DNA from: Actinomycetales bacterium
Lineage (GTDB): Bacteria > Actinomycetota > Actinomycetes > Mycobacteriales > Mycobacteriaceae
Assembly (NCBI GenBank): GCA_012838715.1
Contig: DUOR01000434.1
Span: forward strand, 1-6,766
DNA: 6,766 bases
Direction of reading: 5' to 3'
Each line of letters starts with the position of its first letter. The stretch's first letter is position 1. Below the pieces are notes generated by a model that was not told the origin of the DNA, ran no database searches, and worked only from the letters and a program-made list of their open reading frames with translations. Of this stretch, positions 1 through 4,886 are shown one piece after another. The translations under genes and the position numbers were made by a program.

Positions 1-11
1 CCGTCATGTCC

Positions 12-100
12 GGGCCCCACGCGACCGCCCCACGCGACCGCCCCCTGCCCGCCCGGACCCCATGCGCCGGGCCCCACGCGACGGGCCCCTGCCCGTCCGG
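12..100. repeat. GC-rich degenerate repeat upstream of nei
   Basis: Two 13-bp tandem units CCCCACGCGACCG lie at 15-27 and 28-40. The 14-mer GGGCCCCACGCGAC occurs at 12-25 and again at 69-82, and CCCCTGCCCG[CT]CCGG at 42-56 and 86-100, so the block is a partial duplication. Read on the minus strand it gives GGGGGCGGTCGCGTGG, very like the unit of the array at the right edge of the window. No convincing gene is seen in 1-126. Confidence 0.6.
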
Positions 101-114
101 GATTCCCCGGTCGA

Positions 115-120
115 TATGGT
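115..120 (+). promoter_or_regulatory. -10 box of a leaderless-looking nei promoter
   Basis: TATGGT fits the corynebacterial TAnnnT -10 consensus. Six bases separate it from the ATG at 127, so the A of the start codon would itself be the transcription start. No Shine-Dalgarno sequence is visible, which agrees with a leaderless message. No clear -35 box is seen. Confidence 0.5.
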
Positions 121-126
121 TTCGGT

Positions 127-939
127 ATGCCGGAAGGTCACGTCATCCACCGTCTCGCGCGGGAGCTCAACGACACGTTCGCGGGCCGGCCGCTGTCGGT
201 GACGAGCCCGCAGGGCCGGTTCGCCGCTGAGGCCGCGCTGCTCGACGGCGCCGCCATCGATCATGCGGAGGCTTGGGGCAAGCACCTGTTCGTGGAGTTC
301 GACGTGGACCGCCCGGACAACATCATCCACATCCATCTGGGCCTCATCGGGCACCTGCGCTTCGAGGGCCCCGACGACATGGCCGGGCAGGTCCGCCTGC
401 ACATCACCGATGGCCGCACGTCCGCGAACCTCCGCGGACCCCAGTGGTGCCGGCTCATCACCGACGCCGAGCGCAGCGCCGCCATCGCGAAGGTGGGGGA
501 GGACCCTTTGCGTGCCGACGCCTCCCCGGGCGGCCTGGTCGCCCGCGTCCGCAGGTCACGCCGCCCGATTGGGGCGCTGCTCGTCGACCAGGGCCTGTAC
601 GCGGGCGTCGGCAGCATCTACCGGACGGAAACACTTTTCCGGCTGGGCATCCACCCGCTGACGACGGGTGCCGAACTCGACGCCGGCACCATCGACGCCA
701 TCTGGGATGACCTGCGCGAGCTCATGCGCGACGGGGTGCGGGTCGGGCGCATTGATACTGTCCGCCCCGAGCACACCCCGGAGGCGATGGGCCGTGAACC
801 CCGCGCCGACGACCATGGCGGCGAGGTGTACGTCTACCGGCGCACCGGGCAGCCCTGCCACGTGTGCGGCACCCCGGTCGCCGAAACCCCGATTGAGGCG
901 CGCCGCGTCTTCTACTGCCCGACCTGCCAGCCGGTGTAG
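127..939 (+). CDS. nei: Nei/Fpg-family DNA glycosylase/AP lyase (Nei1-like)
   Basis: This is a base-excision repair enzyme that should remove oxidised bases and cut the resulting abasic site. The 270-residue protein begins Met-Pro-Glu; after Met removal Pro2 is the family's Schiff-base nucleophile and Glu3 the catalytic acid. Lys52 in the GKHLF segment matches the conserved N-domain lysine. The helix-two-turn-helix region is about 148-172, and a C-terminal zinc finger uses Cys244, Cys247, Cys264 and Cys267, with Arg259 as the usual finger arginine. The stretches HRLARELNDTFAGRP, SPQGRF, AWGKHLF and RRPIGALL, and the YVYRR lead-in to the zinc finger, closely recall Mycobacterium tuberculosis Nei1 (Rv2464c), so Nei1 is preferred over Fpg/MutM. 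One oddity is that the usually conserved GVGN of the H2TH motif reads GVGS (Ser163). The ATG at 127 is fixed by the required Pro2. The gene stands alone, convergent with the ATPase gene. Confidence 0.95.
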   Translation: MPEGHVIHRLARELNDTFAGRPLSVTSPQGRFAAEAALLDGAAIDHAEAWGKHLFVEFDVDRPDNIIHIHLGLIGHLRFEGPDDMAGQVRLHITDGRTSANLRGPQWCRLITDAERSAAIAKVGEDPLRADASPGGLVARVRRSRRPIGALLVDQGLYAGVGSIYRTETLFRLGIHPLTTGAELDAGTIDAIWDDLRELMRDGVRVGRIDTVRPEHTPEAMGREPRADDHGGEVYVYRRTGQPCHVCGTPVAETPIEARRVFYCPTCQPV

Positions 940-946
940 CGGCCGG

Positions 947-962
947 GGCGCGGGATCGCGCC
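947..962. terminator. GC-rich hairpin in the nei/ATPase convergent gap
   Basis: GGCGCG (947-952) and CGCGCC (957-962) form a 6-bp stem with a GGAT loop, 7 bases after the nei stop. It is symmetric, so it could serve both convergent genes. There is no T-tract, so an intrinsic terminator of the classical kind is not shown. Confidence 0.4.
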
Positions 963-972
963 GTCGGAAAGC
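955..972. repeat. 18-bp dispersed intergenic repeat, copy 1
   Basis: ATCGCGCCGTCGGAAAGC is found here and, base for base, at 4779-4796. Both copies lie between convergent genes and in the same orientation. Its first bases overlap the hairpin at 947-962. A shorter related word, CCGTCGGACAGCG, occurs at 3257-3269, also between genes. Confidence 0.6.
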
Positions 973-992
973 ACTGGTGACGCGGTGCCGCG

Positions 993-2234
993 CTAGCGGT
1001 GGCGGCCCCCGGGGACGGCGAAGTCGTCGGCGATCATGGCGGCGAGTTCGCGGTAGGCCAGGCGGGTGGCGGGGCGGAGGAGGTCGAGGTCGATGTCCGC
1101 GCCGCGGGCGATGTGCGGGTCATGCGGGATGACGTGCACCGCGCGGCACCGCTGGCCGAAAAGCTCGTGGAGGGAACCGGGGTCGGCGCCGGCGTCGGTG
1201 AGCTGGTTGATGACCACCACCGTCGACGACACCAGGTCCTGGTAGCCGTGCGCGGACAGCCAGTCGAGGGTCGCCCACGCGCTGCGGGCGCCGTCGAGGG
1301 CGGGCGTGGCCAGCAGCACCAGGCAATGCGCGTTGTCCAGCACGGCCTGCATCGCGCCGTGGACGAGTCCCGTGCCGCAGTCGGTGAGCAGGATGTTGTA
1401 GTGGCGGCGCAGGATGGCCAGCGCGCGGCCGTAGTCGTTGGCGGAGAACGCCTCGCTCACCGACGGGTCGCGTTCCGAGCCCAGGACCTCCAGCCGCGAG
1501 GGGGCCTGCGAGGTGTACTGCCGGACCTCGGCGTACCGGTCGGTCGCGGGGGCGCGCAGCAGGTCGCGGACGGTGGCGGGATTGGCGTCGGGCACGCGGT
1601 GGGCGAGCGTGCCGAAATCCGGGTTGGCGTCCACCGCGATGACCCGGTCACCGCGCAGCGACGCGAAGGTGGAGCCGAGGCCGATGGTCGTCGACGTCTT
1701 GCCCACGCCGCCCTTCACACTGAGCAGGGCGATGCGGTAGTCGCCGATGACCGGTCGGCGGATGCGTTCCAGCAGCTCCCGTTCGTCGCGTTCCGACGAC
1801 GACTCCCCGGGGTTCACCCGGCCACCCGTGACCTTGTGGACGGCGGCCCGCCACCCGCGGCCCGGCCGACGGCGCTCCGCGACGAGGTCCGCGAGGTCGC
1901 CGACGGTCAGCGGCCGACCGGTGGTTGCGGCGGTCAGCGCGGCCGTGGAATTGGCCGGGCCGGAGTTCAGTGCCGGGTAGTCCGGGAAGTCGGGCAGCTC
2001 AGGGATGTCGGGCAGCTCAGGGATGTCGGCGGCGTCAGGCAGGGCCGGTGCGGCGGGCAGTGCTGGGGCTTCGGGCACCGCCGAGGCGTCGGGCATCGCC
2101 GTGGACACGGGCAGTGCGGGCGCCTCCGGCAGGATTGGTGCGGCGGGCAGCGTCGGCATGCTCGCGTGCCGGCCCCCGGAATGAAACGTGATCGGTTGCG
2201 CGGGCGGCATGCCGCCCGGATGTTCCCCCCTCAT
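993..2234 (-). CDS. MinD/ParA-like P-loop ATPase with Pro-rich N-terminus (EspI-like)
   Basis: This 413-residue protein is a SIMIBI-class ATPase of the MinD/ParA type. The deviant Walker A motif KGGVGKTS lies at 174-181 with signature Lys174. The A' motif VDANPD is at 201-206, and the Walker B-like ILLTDCGTG at 281-289. Residues 26-88 are an almost strict hydrophobic-Pro-x triplet repeat. A linker (about 128-166: WRAAVHKVTGG, a basic-acidic stretch, then RRPVIGDYRIA) precedes the ATPase core. Pro/Ala-rich head, W-x-x-x-V-x-x-x-T-G-G linker and ATPase together resemble the ESX-associated ATPases of mycobacteria (EspI, Rv3876). No ESX genes are visible here, so a role in secretion, partitioning or polar placement is inference. 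No signal peptide or membrane segment is seen. ATG 2234 is the longest start; Met9 (2210) and Met26 (2159) are alternatives, and Met26 is exactly where the triplet repeat begins. Confidence 0.88.
   Translation of the reverse strand: MRGEHPGGMPPAQPITFHSGGRHASMPTLPAAPILPEAPALPVSTAMPDASAVPEAPALPAAPALPDAADIPELPDIPELPDFPDYPALNSGPANSTAALTAATTGRPLTVGDLADLVAERRRPGRGWRAAVHKVTGGRVNPGESSSERDERELLERIRRPVIGDYRIALLSVKGGVGKTSTTIGLGSTFASLRGDRVIAVDANPDFGTLAHRVPDANPATVRDLLRAPATDRYAEVRQYTSQAPSRLEVLGSERDPSVSEAFSANDYGRALAILRRHYNILLTDCGTGLVHGAMQAVLDNAHCLVLLATPALDGARSAWATLDWLSAHGYQDLVSSTVVVINQLTDAGADPGSLHELFGQRCRAVHVIPHDPHIARGADIDLDLLRPATRLAYRELAAMIADDFAVPGGRHR
1989..2024 (-). repeat. In-gene 18-bp tandem duplication
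   Basis: GTCGGGCAGCTCAGGGAT is repeated exactly at 1989-2006 and 2007-2024. On the coding (minus) strand it gives two consecutive copies of the six-residue pattern I-P-E-L-P-D within the Pro-triplet domain of the ATPase (residues about 71-82). The length is a multiple of three, so copy-number change would keep the frame. Confidence 0.85.
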
Positions 2235-2242
2235 GCCTGCGC

Positions 2243-2248
2243 AAGCTA
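2243..2248 (-). promoter_or_regulatory. Possible -10 box for the ATPase gene
   Basis: On the minus strand TAGCTT (TAnnnT) lies 8 bases before the ATG at 2234, close to the spacing of the other leaderless-looking starts here. No Shine-Dalgarno sequence precedes that ATG. The match is weak because the motif is short and no -35 is recognisable; an inverted repeat (2262-2284) occupies that position. Confidence 0.35.
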
Positions 2249-2261
2249 CCGCATCCAGGGA

Positions 2262-2284
2262 GGCCCCGCGACTTGTGCGGGGCC
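2262..2284 (-). other. Inverted repeat upstream of the ATPase gene
   Basis: GGCCCCGC (2262-2269) and GCGGGGCC (2277-2284) form a perfect 8-bp stem with loop GACTTGT. It sits in the 108-base gap between the YwiC-like gene and the ATPase gene, over the expected -35 position of the proposed ATPase promoter. It may be a second terminator for the YwiC-like gene or an operator. No T-tract follows on the minus strand. Confidence 0.5.
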
Positions 2285-2323
2285 GTGGCGGCGGCGCTGC
2301 GGCGGCGCCGAGGCAGTACGGCA

Positions 2324-2338
2324 GCCCCGCGACGGGGC
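2324..2338 (-). terminator. Hairpin just after the YwiC-like gene
   Basis: GCCCCG (2324-2329), loop CGA and CGGGGC (2333-2338) form a short GC-rich hairpin that begins four bases past the stop codon of the gene at 2343-3158. There is no T-tract; it may be an actinobacterial terminator without one, or an mRNA 3'-end stabiliser. Confidence 0.45.
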
Positions 2339-2342
2339 GGCG

Positions 2343-3158
2343 CTAGAGCAGTGCGGCGATGGCGACGAACAGGGTGATGAGGCCCTCCAGCATGCCCACC
2401 TGCTTCGGCGTCCACGGCTTGTCGCGCTTGGCGCCGGAGACGGGCATGCCCCAGGCGCGGGCGAGGATGACGACCGCCACGGCCACCACCGCCCAATGCA
2501 CCACGCCGAGCACCGCGGCGACGACGGCCGCGACGATCGCCACCGCGTGGTAGCCGACGGAGCCGAGGAACCAGTCGCGTTCGCCGCGTTCGCGGATGAG
2601 GGTCTTCACGTAGGGCACGGTGCCCAGGAAGTACACGGCGTAGACGGCGGCGACGGTCCATGCCTTCGCGTCCAGGCCGTCGCCGGCCCACGCGATGACG
2701 GGCAGTACCAGGCACGCGGCCAGCACCGTCGACACCCCGGACAGCAGGGATCGGGGCCTGCGCCGCCACGCCTCGTACACGGCGATGAGCACCAGCGGCG
2801 CGAACAGCGGCACCCACACGATCAGTTCCCACCGCATCAGCAGCGTGACGACGCCCGCCACCGCCGCCATCGCCCCGTAGACCAGCACCGGCGGGCGGTG
2901 CTTTTCGCGGAAGCGGGAGCGGATCCACCAGCTGGCGGCGAAGAAGGTGAAGTAGCCGAGCCACCAGGTCAGCAGCAGCGGGATCGCCGTCCACGAGGGG
3001 GCGAGCAGCGCGCCGGTCAGCGCGGGGACGGTGACCATGAACCAGGCGCCGTGCTGGTCGGGGACCCATCCCGGCGCCTTCTTCTTCCGGCGCTTCGCGT
3101 TCGCCCGCTTGGGTGCCGCAGGCCGTGAGGTGGTGGGGGACGATGCGGAACCGGTCAT
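2343..3158 (-). CDS. YwiC-like integral membrane protein
   Basis: This 271-residue protein belongs by appearance to the YwiC-like family, whose biochemical role is not known to me. The hallmark is the segment WVPDQHGAWFM at 31-41, just before the first membrane helix, followed by a FLGTVPYVKTLIRERGERDW segment at 177-196. About eight hydrophobic stretches are visible (roughly 42-56, 57-78, 91-108, 112-128, 140-158, 166-183, 202-222 and 223-236, with another at 256-271). A basic N-terminal tail (residues 17-28, KRANAKRRKKKA) suggests a cytoplasmic N-terminus. The ATG at 3158 is chosen because TAGGAT ends 7 bases upstream of it; the frame stays open to 3293, but the added residues are Pro/Ala-rich and lie in promoter DNA. 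The gene is divergent from pnuX and shows no functional link to it. Confidence 0.85.
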   Translation of the reverse strand: MTGSASSPTTSRPAAPKRANAKRRKKKAPGWVPDQHGAWFMVTVPALTGALLAPSWTAIPLLLTWWLGYFTFFAASWWIRSRFREKHRPPVLVYGAMAAVAGVVTLLMRWELIVWVPLFAPLVLIAVYEAWRRRPRSLLSGVSTVLAACLVLPVIAWAGDGLDAKAWTVAAVYAVYFLGTVPYVKTLIRERGERDWFLGSVGYHAVAIVAAVVAAVLGVVHWAVVAVAVVILARAWGMPVSGAKRDKPWTPKQVGMLEGLITLFVAIAALL

Positions 3159-3165
3159 GAACCCA

Positions 3166-3171
3166 ATCCTA
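3166..3171 (-). promoter_or_regulatory. -10 box of a leaderless-looking promoter for the YwiC-like gene
   Basis: TAGGAT on the minus strand is followed by the 7-base spacer TGGGTTC and the ATG at 3158. This puts the transcription start at or within a base of the ATG. No Shine-Dalgarno sequence is present, supporting both the start choice and a leaderless message. Confidence 0.5.
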
Positions 3172-3328
3172 CTAATCCGCCGTGCCAATGCGGAATTAGG
3201 GGGCGGGGCGATGAGGGGCGGGTGCGGGGGTCGCGCGGGGACGCGCGGGGCGGCCACCGTCGGACAGCGTGCGGTTAATCCGGCGTAACTCAAATCCGAG
3301 GGAACTCTCCCGCCCGCCGCCCCGGCAG

Positions 3329-3337
3329 TGCTAGCGT
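3329..3337 (+). promoter_or_regulatory. Extended -10 promoter for the riboswitch-pnuX transcript
   Basis: TGCTAGCGT combines a TGn extension with a TAnnnT box (3332-3337). Transcription would start near 3344, a few bases before the riboswitch P1 stem, which is where a riboswitch promoter should lie. No clear -35 is seen. The rest of 3172-3328 is GC-rich and holds nothing I can name beyond a 13-base word related to the 18-bp dispersed repeat. Confidence 0.5.
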
Positions 3338-3347
3338 GAAAGCCACA

Positions 3348-3487
3348 TTCTCAGGGCGGGGTGAAATTCCCCACCGGCGGTGAAGTCCGGCGCAAGCCGG
3401 GACGAGTCCGCGAGCGCTCCCGACGGGGAGGTCAGCAGATACCGGTTGGAACCCGGAACCGACGGTCATAGTCCGGATGGGAGAGAA
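3348..3487 (+). ncRNA. FMN riboswitch (RFN element)
   Basis: The conserved RFN blocks are present in order: AGGGCGGGGTGAAATTCCCC then ACCGGCGGTGAAGTCC (3353-3388), GACGAGTCCGCGAGCG (3401-3416), GGTCAGCAGATACCGG (3430-3445), and CCGACGGTCATAGTCCGGAT (about 3459-3478). The P1 stem can close with TTCTC (3348-3352) against GAGAA (3483-3487). FMN binding should lower expression of the transporter downstream. The 3' strand of P1 runs directly into the Shine-Dalgarno sequence (3486-3491), so control by blocking translation is the simplest reading. No terminator hairpin with a T-tract lies between the aptamer and the gene. Confidence 0.96.
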
Positions 3488-3491
3488 GGAG
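3486..3491 (+). promoter_or_regulatory. Ribosome binding site of pnuX, merged with riboswitch P1
   Basis: AAGGAG lies 8 bases before the GTG at 3500 and decides that start. It overlaps the last bases of the P1 stem. An alternative small hairpin, GAGA (3483-3486) with TCTC (3492-3495), would place AGGAG in its loop and cannot coexist with P1. Confidence 0.75.
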
Positions 3492-3499
3492 TCTCGACC

Positions 3500-4333
3500 G
3501 TGGATACGATCACGTCCGCGCTCGTGGGGTTTCTCACGGCGCAATTGACCATCGGCGGCGTGCCCATTCTGGTGCGCGAAATCGTCGGCAATGTTTTCGG
3601 CCTCGCATCGGCGTACTTCGGCATGAAGCGCCTCGTGTGGGCCTGGCCGGTGGGCATCGCCGGCAACATCCTGCTGTTCACCGTCTTCCTCGGCGGCGTG
3701 TTCAACACGCCCCAGGACCTTGACCTGTACGGGCAGGCGGGCCGGCAGGTCATGTTCCTCACCGTCAGCGTCTACGGCTGGTGGCGGTGGAGCCAAACCC
3801 GGCGGCTCGCCGCGCGCGGAGGAGCTGCCGATTCCGGCGCCGCCGTCATGCCGCGCTGGGCGACCGGCCGTGAACGCCTGCTGATGCTCGCCATCGCCAT
3901 CTTCGGCACCATCGCCTGCGCCCTCATCTTCGAGACGCTCGGCTCGTGGGGCCCGTGGGCCGACGCCTGGATTTTCGTCGGCTCCTTGCTGGCGACCTGG
4001 GGCATGGCGAAGGGCTGGACCGAATTCTGGCTCATCTGGATCGCCGTCGACATCGTCGGCGTGCCACTGCTTTTCCTTGGCGGCTACTACCCGTCGGCGG
4101 CGCTGTACCTGTTCTACGGCGTGTTCGTCACCTTCGGCTTCATCACCTGGCTGCGCGTGCAGCGCGCCGGGCAGGACTCCGATGCGCGCGCCGGGGAGCC
4201 GCTCACCGACGCTTCGCTTGCCGACGAGCCGGGCAACGACCCCGCGCGGGCCGGCCGCGCTGACACCGGCGCTCGTGCGTCCGGCGACCGCACGCACTCC
4301 GGCGCTCACGCCCACGCGGTGACCCGCGGCTAG
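3500..4333 (+). CDS. pnuX: PnuX riboflavin transporter (PnuC-like family)
   Basis: This is a 277-residue membrane protein of the PnuC/PnuX family, expected to carry riboflavin across the cytoplasmic membrane. The family signature YGWWRW lies at 92-97, and a second conserved block around 159-189 includes FVGSLLATWGMAKGWTEFW and the following VDIVGVPL. Hydrophobic segments are visible at about 8-24, 28-42, 46-68, 83-97, 125-146, 153-168, 173-193 and 197-217. The FMN riboswitch upstream argues for riboflavin rather than nicotinamide riboside as substrate. GTG 3500 is chosen because AAGGAG lies 8 bases before it; an in-frame ATG at 3380 is inside the riboswitch and is rejected. The tail after about 222 is hydrophilic, rich in Ala, Asp, Gly and Arg, and ends with several histidines (266, 270, 272). 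No riboflavin biosynthesis genes adjoin it, as expected for a salvage transporter. Confidence 0.92.
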   Translation: MDTITSALVGFLTAQLTIGGVPILVREIVGNVFGLASAYFGMKRLVWAWPVGIAGNILLFTVFLGGVFNTPQDLDLYGQAGRQVMFLTVSVYGWWRWSQTRRLAARGGAADSGAAVMPRWATGRERLLMLAIAIFGTIACALIFETLGSWGPWADAWIFVGSLLATWGMAKGWTEFWLIWIAVDIVGVPLLFLGGYYPSAALYLFYGVFVTFGFITWLRVQRAGQDSDARAGEPLTDASLADEPGNDPARAGRADTGARASGDRTHSGAHAHAVTRG

Positions 4334-4343
4334 CTGCGCGGAC

Positions 4344-4395
4344 CCCCGACGCCGCCATTCGAGCCGCTTTCGGTTCCGGCGGAGAACCGTCGGGG
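4344..4395 (+). terminator. Long hairpin 3' of pnuX
   Basis: CCCCGACG (4344-4351) pairs with CGTCGGGG (4388-4395), CCGCC (4352-4356) with GGCGG (4378-4382), and GAGCCG (4361-4366) with CGGTTC (4371-4376, one G-T pair) around a CTTT loop. It starts 10 bases past the pnuX stop. It lacks a T-tract, so it may terminate weakly or protect the 3' end. Confidence 0.5.
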
Positions 4396-4425
4396 TGCCA
4401 CGGGACGTGCCGGGGTCCCGTCGAG

Positions 4426-4530
4426 GACCCCGATCCGTCGGTTGGCGACCCCGACTCGGCGGTTGGCGACCCCGATCCGTCGGTTGGCGACCCCGACTCG
4501 GCGGTTGGAGACCCCGATTCGTCGGTTGGT
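4426..4530 (+). repeat. 21-bp tandem repeat, five units
   Basis: Five head-to-tail 21-bp units start at 4426, 4447, 4468, 4489 and 4510. Each begins GACCCCGA and ends GTCGGTTGG or GGCGGTTGG plus one base. The middle alternates between ATCCGTC (units 1, 3) and CTCGGC (units 2, 4), with unit 5 mixed, so the array has a 42-bp higher-order period. There are no unique spacers. The period is a multiple of three and the frames stay open, but no start codon or ribosome site makes it a gene. Confidence 0.92.
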
Positions 4531-4540
4531 GAGCGGTGCT

Positions 4541-4672
4541 CGCCAAGATGGCGGTTATATCGACTTTGCGGGATAAAAGAAAACCGCGAACTTGGTGCAA
4601 AACAGGTCGAAACGCACCAAGTTCGCGGTTATTTCTTCTCGCGGAAAACGGGAATAACCGCGAAGTTGACGC
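4541..4672. repeat. BIME-like cluster: four copies of a ~20-bp element in alternating orientation
   Basis: An element close to ATAACCGCGAACTTGGTGC occurs four times: minus at about 4541-4558 (ATAACCGCCATCTTGGCG), plus at 4580-4598 (AAAACCGCGAACTTGGTGC), minus at 4614-4633, and plus at 4653-4672 (AATAACCGCGAAGTTGACGC). Orientation alternates -,+,-,+ with roughly 35-40 bases between centres. Neighbours can pair: copies 2 and 3 give a 17-bp perfect stem, copies 3 and 4 a 12-bp perfect stem (4622-4633 with 4653-4664), and copies 1 and 2 an interrupted one. The DNA is clearly richer in A and T than its surroundings. REP/BIME elements of other bacteria have this layout and also favour gaps between convergent genes; membership in a named family is not claimed. 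Confidence 0.7.
4577..4637. terminator. Bidirectional intrinsic terminator between pnuX and the HAD gene
   Basis: A 17-bp perfect stem (4582-4598 with 4614-4630) encloses a 15-base loop. On the plus strand it is followed by TTATTTCTT; on the minus strand by TTTTCTTTTATC (reverse complement of 4572-4583 region). It therefore resembles an intrinsic terminator in both directions and lies between two convergent genes. The plus-strand T-run can alternatively pair with AAGAAA (4577-4582), lengthening the stem. It is the only hairpin in the window with a real T-rich tail. Confidence 0.75.
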
Positions 4673-4778
4673 CGCCAAACGCGCTCTCGCGATGCCGAAA
4701 ATCCCGCTCGCGTACATGCCCGGAATCGCGTCACATTGCCCTTCCTGTGCGAGGGCCCGCGATCCGGGGCTGATGTCC

Positions 4779-4796
4779 ATCGCGCCGTCGGAAAGC
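4779..4796. repeat. 18-bp dispersed intergenic repeat, copy 2
   Basis: Exact copy of ATCGCGCCGTCGGAAAGC at 955-972, same orientation, again between convergent genes. Here GCGC (4782-4785) and GCGC (4795-4798) could close a small stem. The stretch 4673-4884 around it shows no gene and no other clear structure. Confidence 0.6.
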
Positions 4797-4886
4797 GCGC
4801 TACGGCCATTACGCGACGTTCCGGGATCGGCGAGACCGAAATCATCGGGGCCGGGGTTCGGATCGTGGGTCCGCCACCCCGGGTCG

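Noticed and set aside
999..3128. 709-codon plus-strand open frame opposite the ATPase and YwiC-like genes
   Set aside because: It is antisense to two genes with clear motifs, and its product is low-complexity Arg/Gly/His-rich sequence with no recognisable domain; long antisense frames are common at this GC content.
3380..3499. Upstream ATG start for pnuX at 3380
   Set aside because: It lies inside the FMN aptamer, and the extra 40 residues are translated riboswitch. GTG 3500 has a good ribosome site.
3500..4333. PnuC nicotinamide riboside/NMN transporter
   Set aside because: The family is the same, but the FMN riboswitch directly upstream points to riboflavin and therefore PnuX.
4426..4530. 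CRISPR array
   Set aside because: Units are directly abutting 21-mers with no unique spacers, and no cas genes are present.
4541..4672. Terminal inverted repeats of an IS or a MITE with target duplication
   Set aside because: No transposase is present, the arms are internal copies only tens of bases apart, and no flanking target duplication could be found.
4264..4773. Alternative reading of the 21-bp array as a coding extension of pnuX by frameshift
   Set aside because: The plus frame with a D-P-D-x-x-V-G repeat is open, but it has no start codon or slippery site that I can see, and pnuX already ends with a normal stop at 4331-4333.
3290..4780. 496-codon minus-strand open frame opposite pnuX and the riboswitch
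   Set aside because: It is antisense to pnuX and the FMN riboswitch and crosses the 21-bp array; its repeated seven-residue pattern is only the translation of that array.
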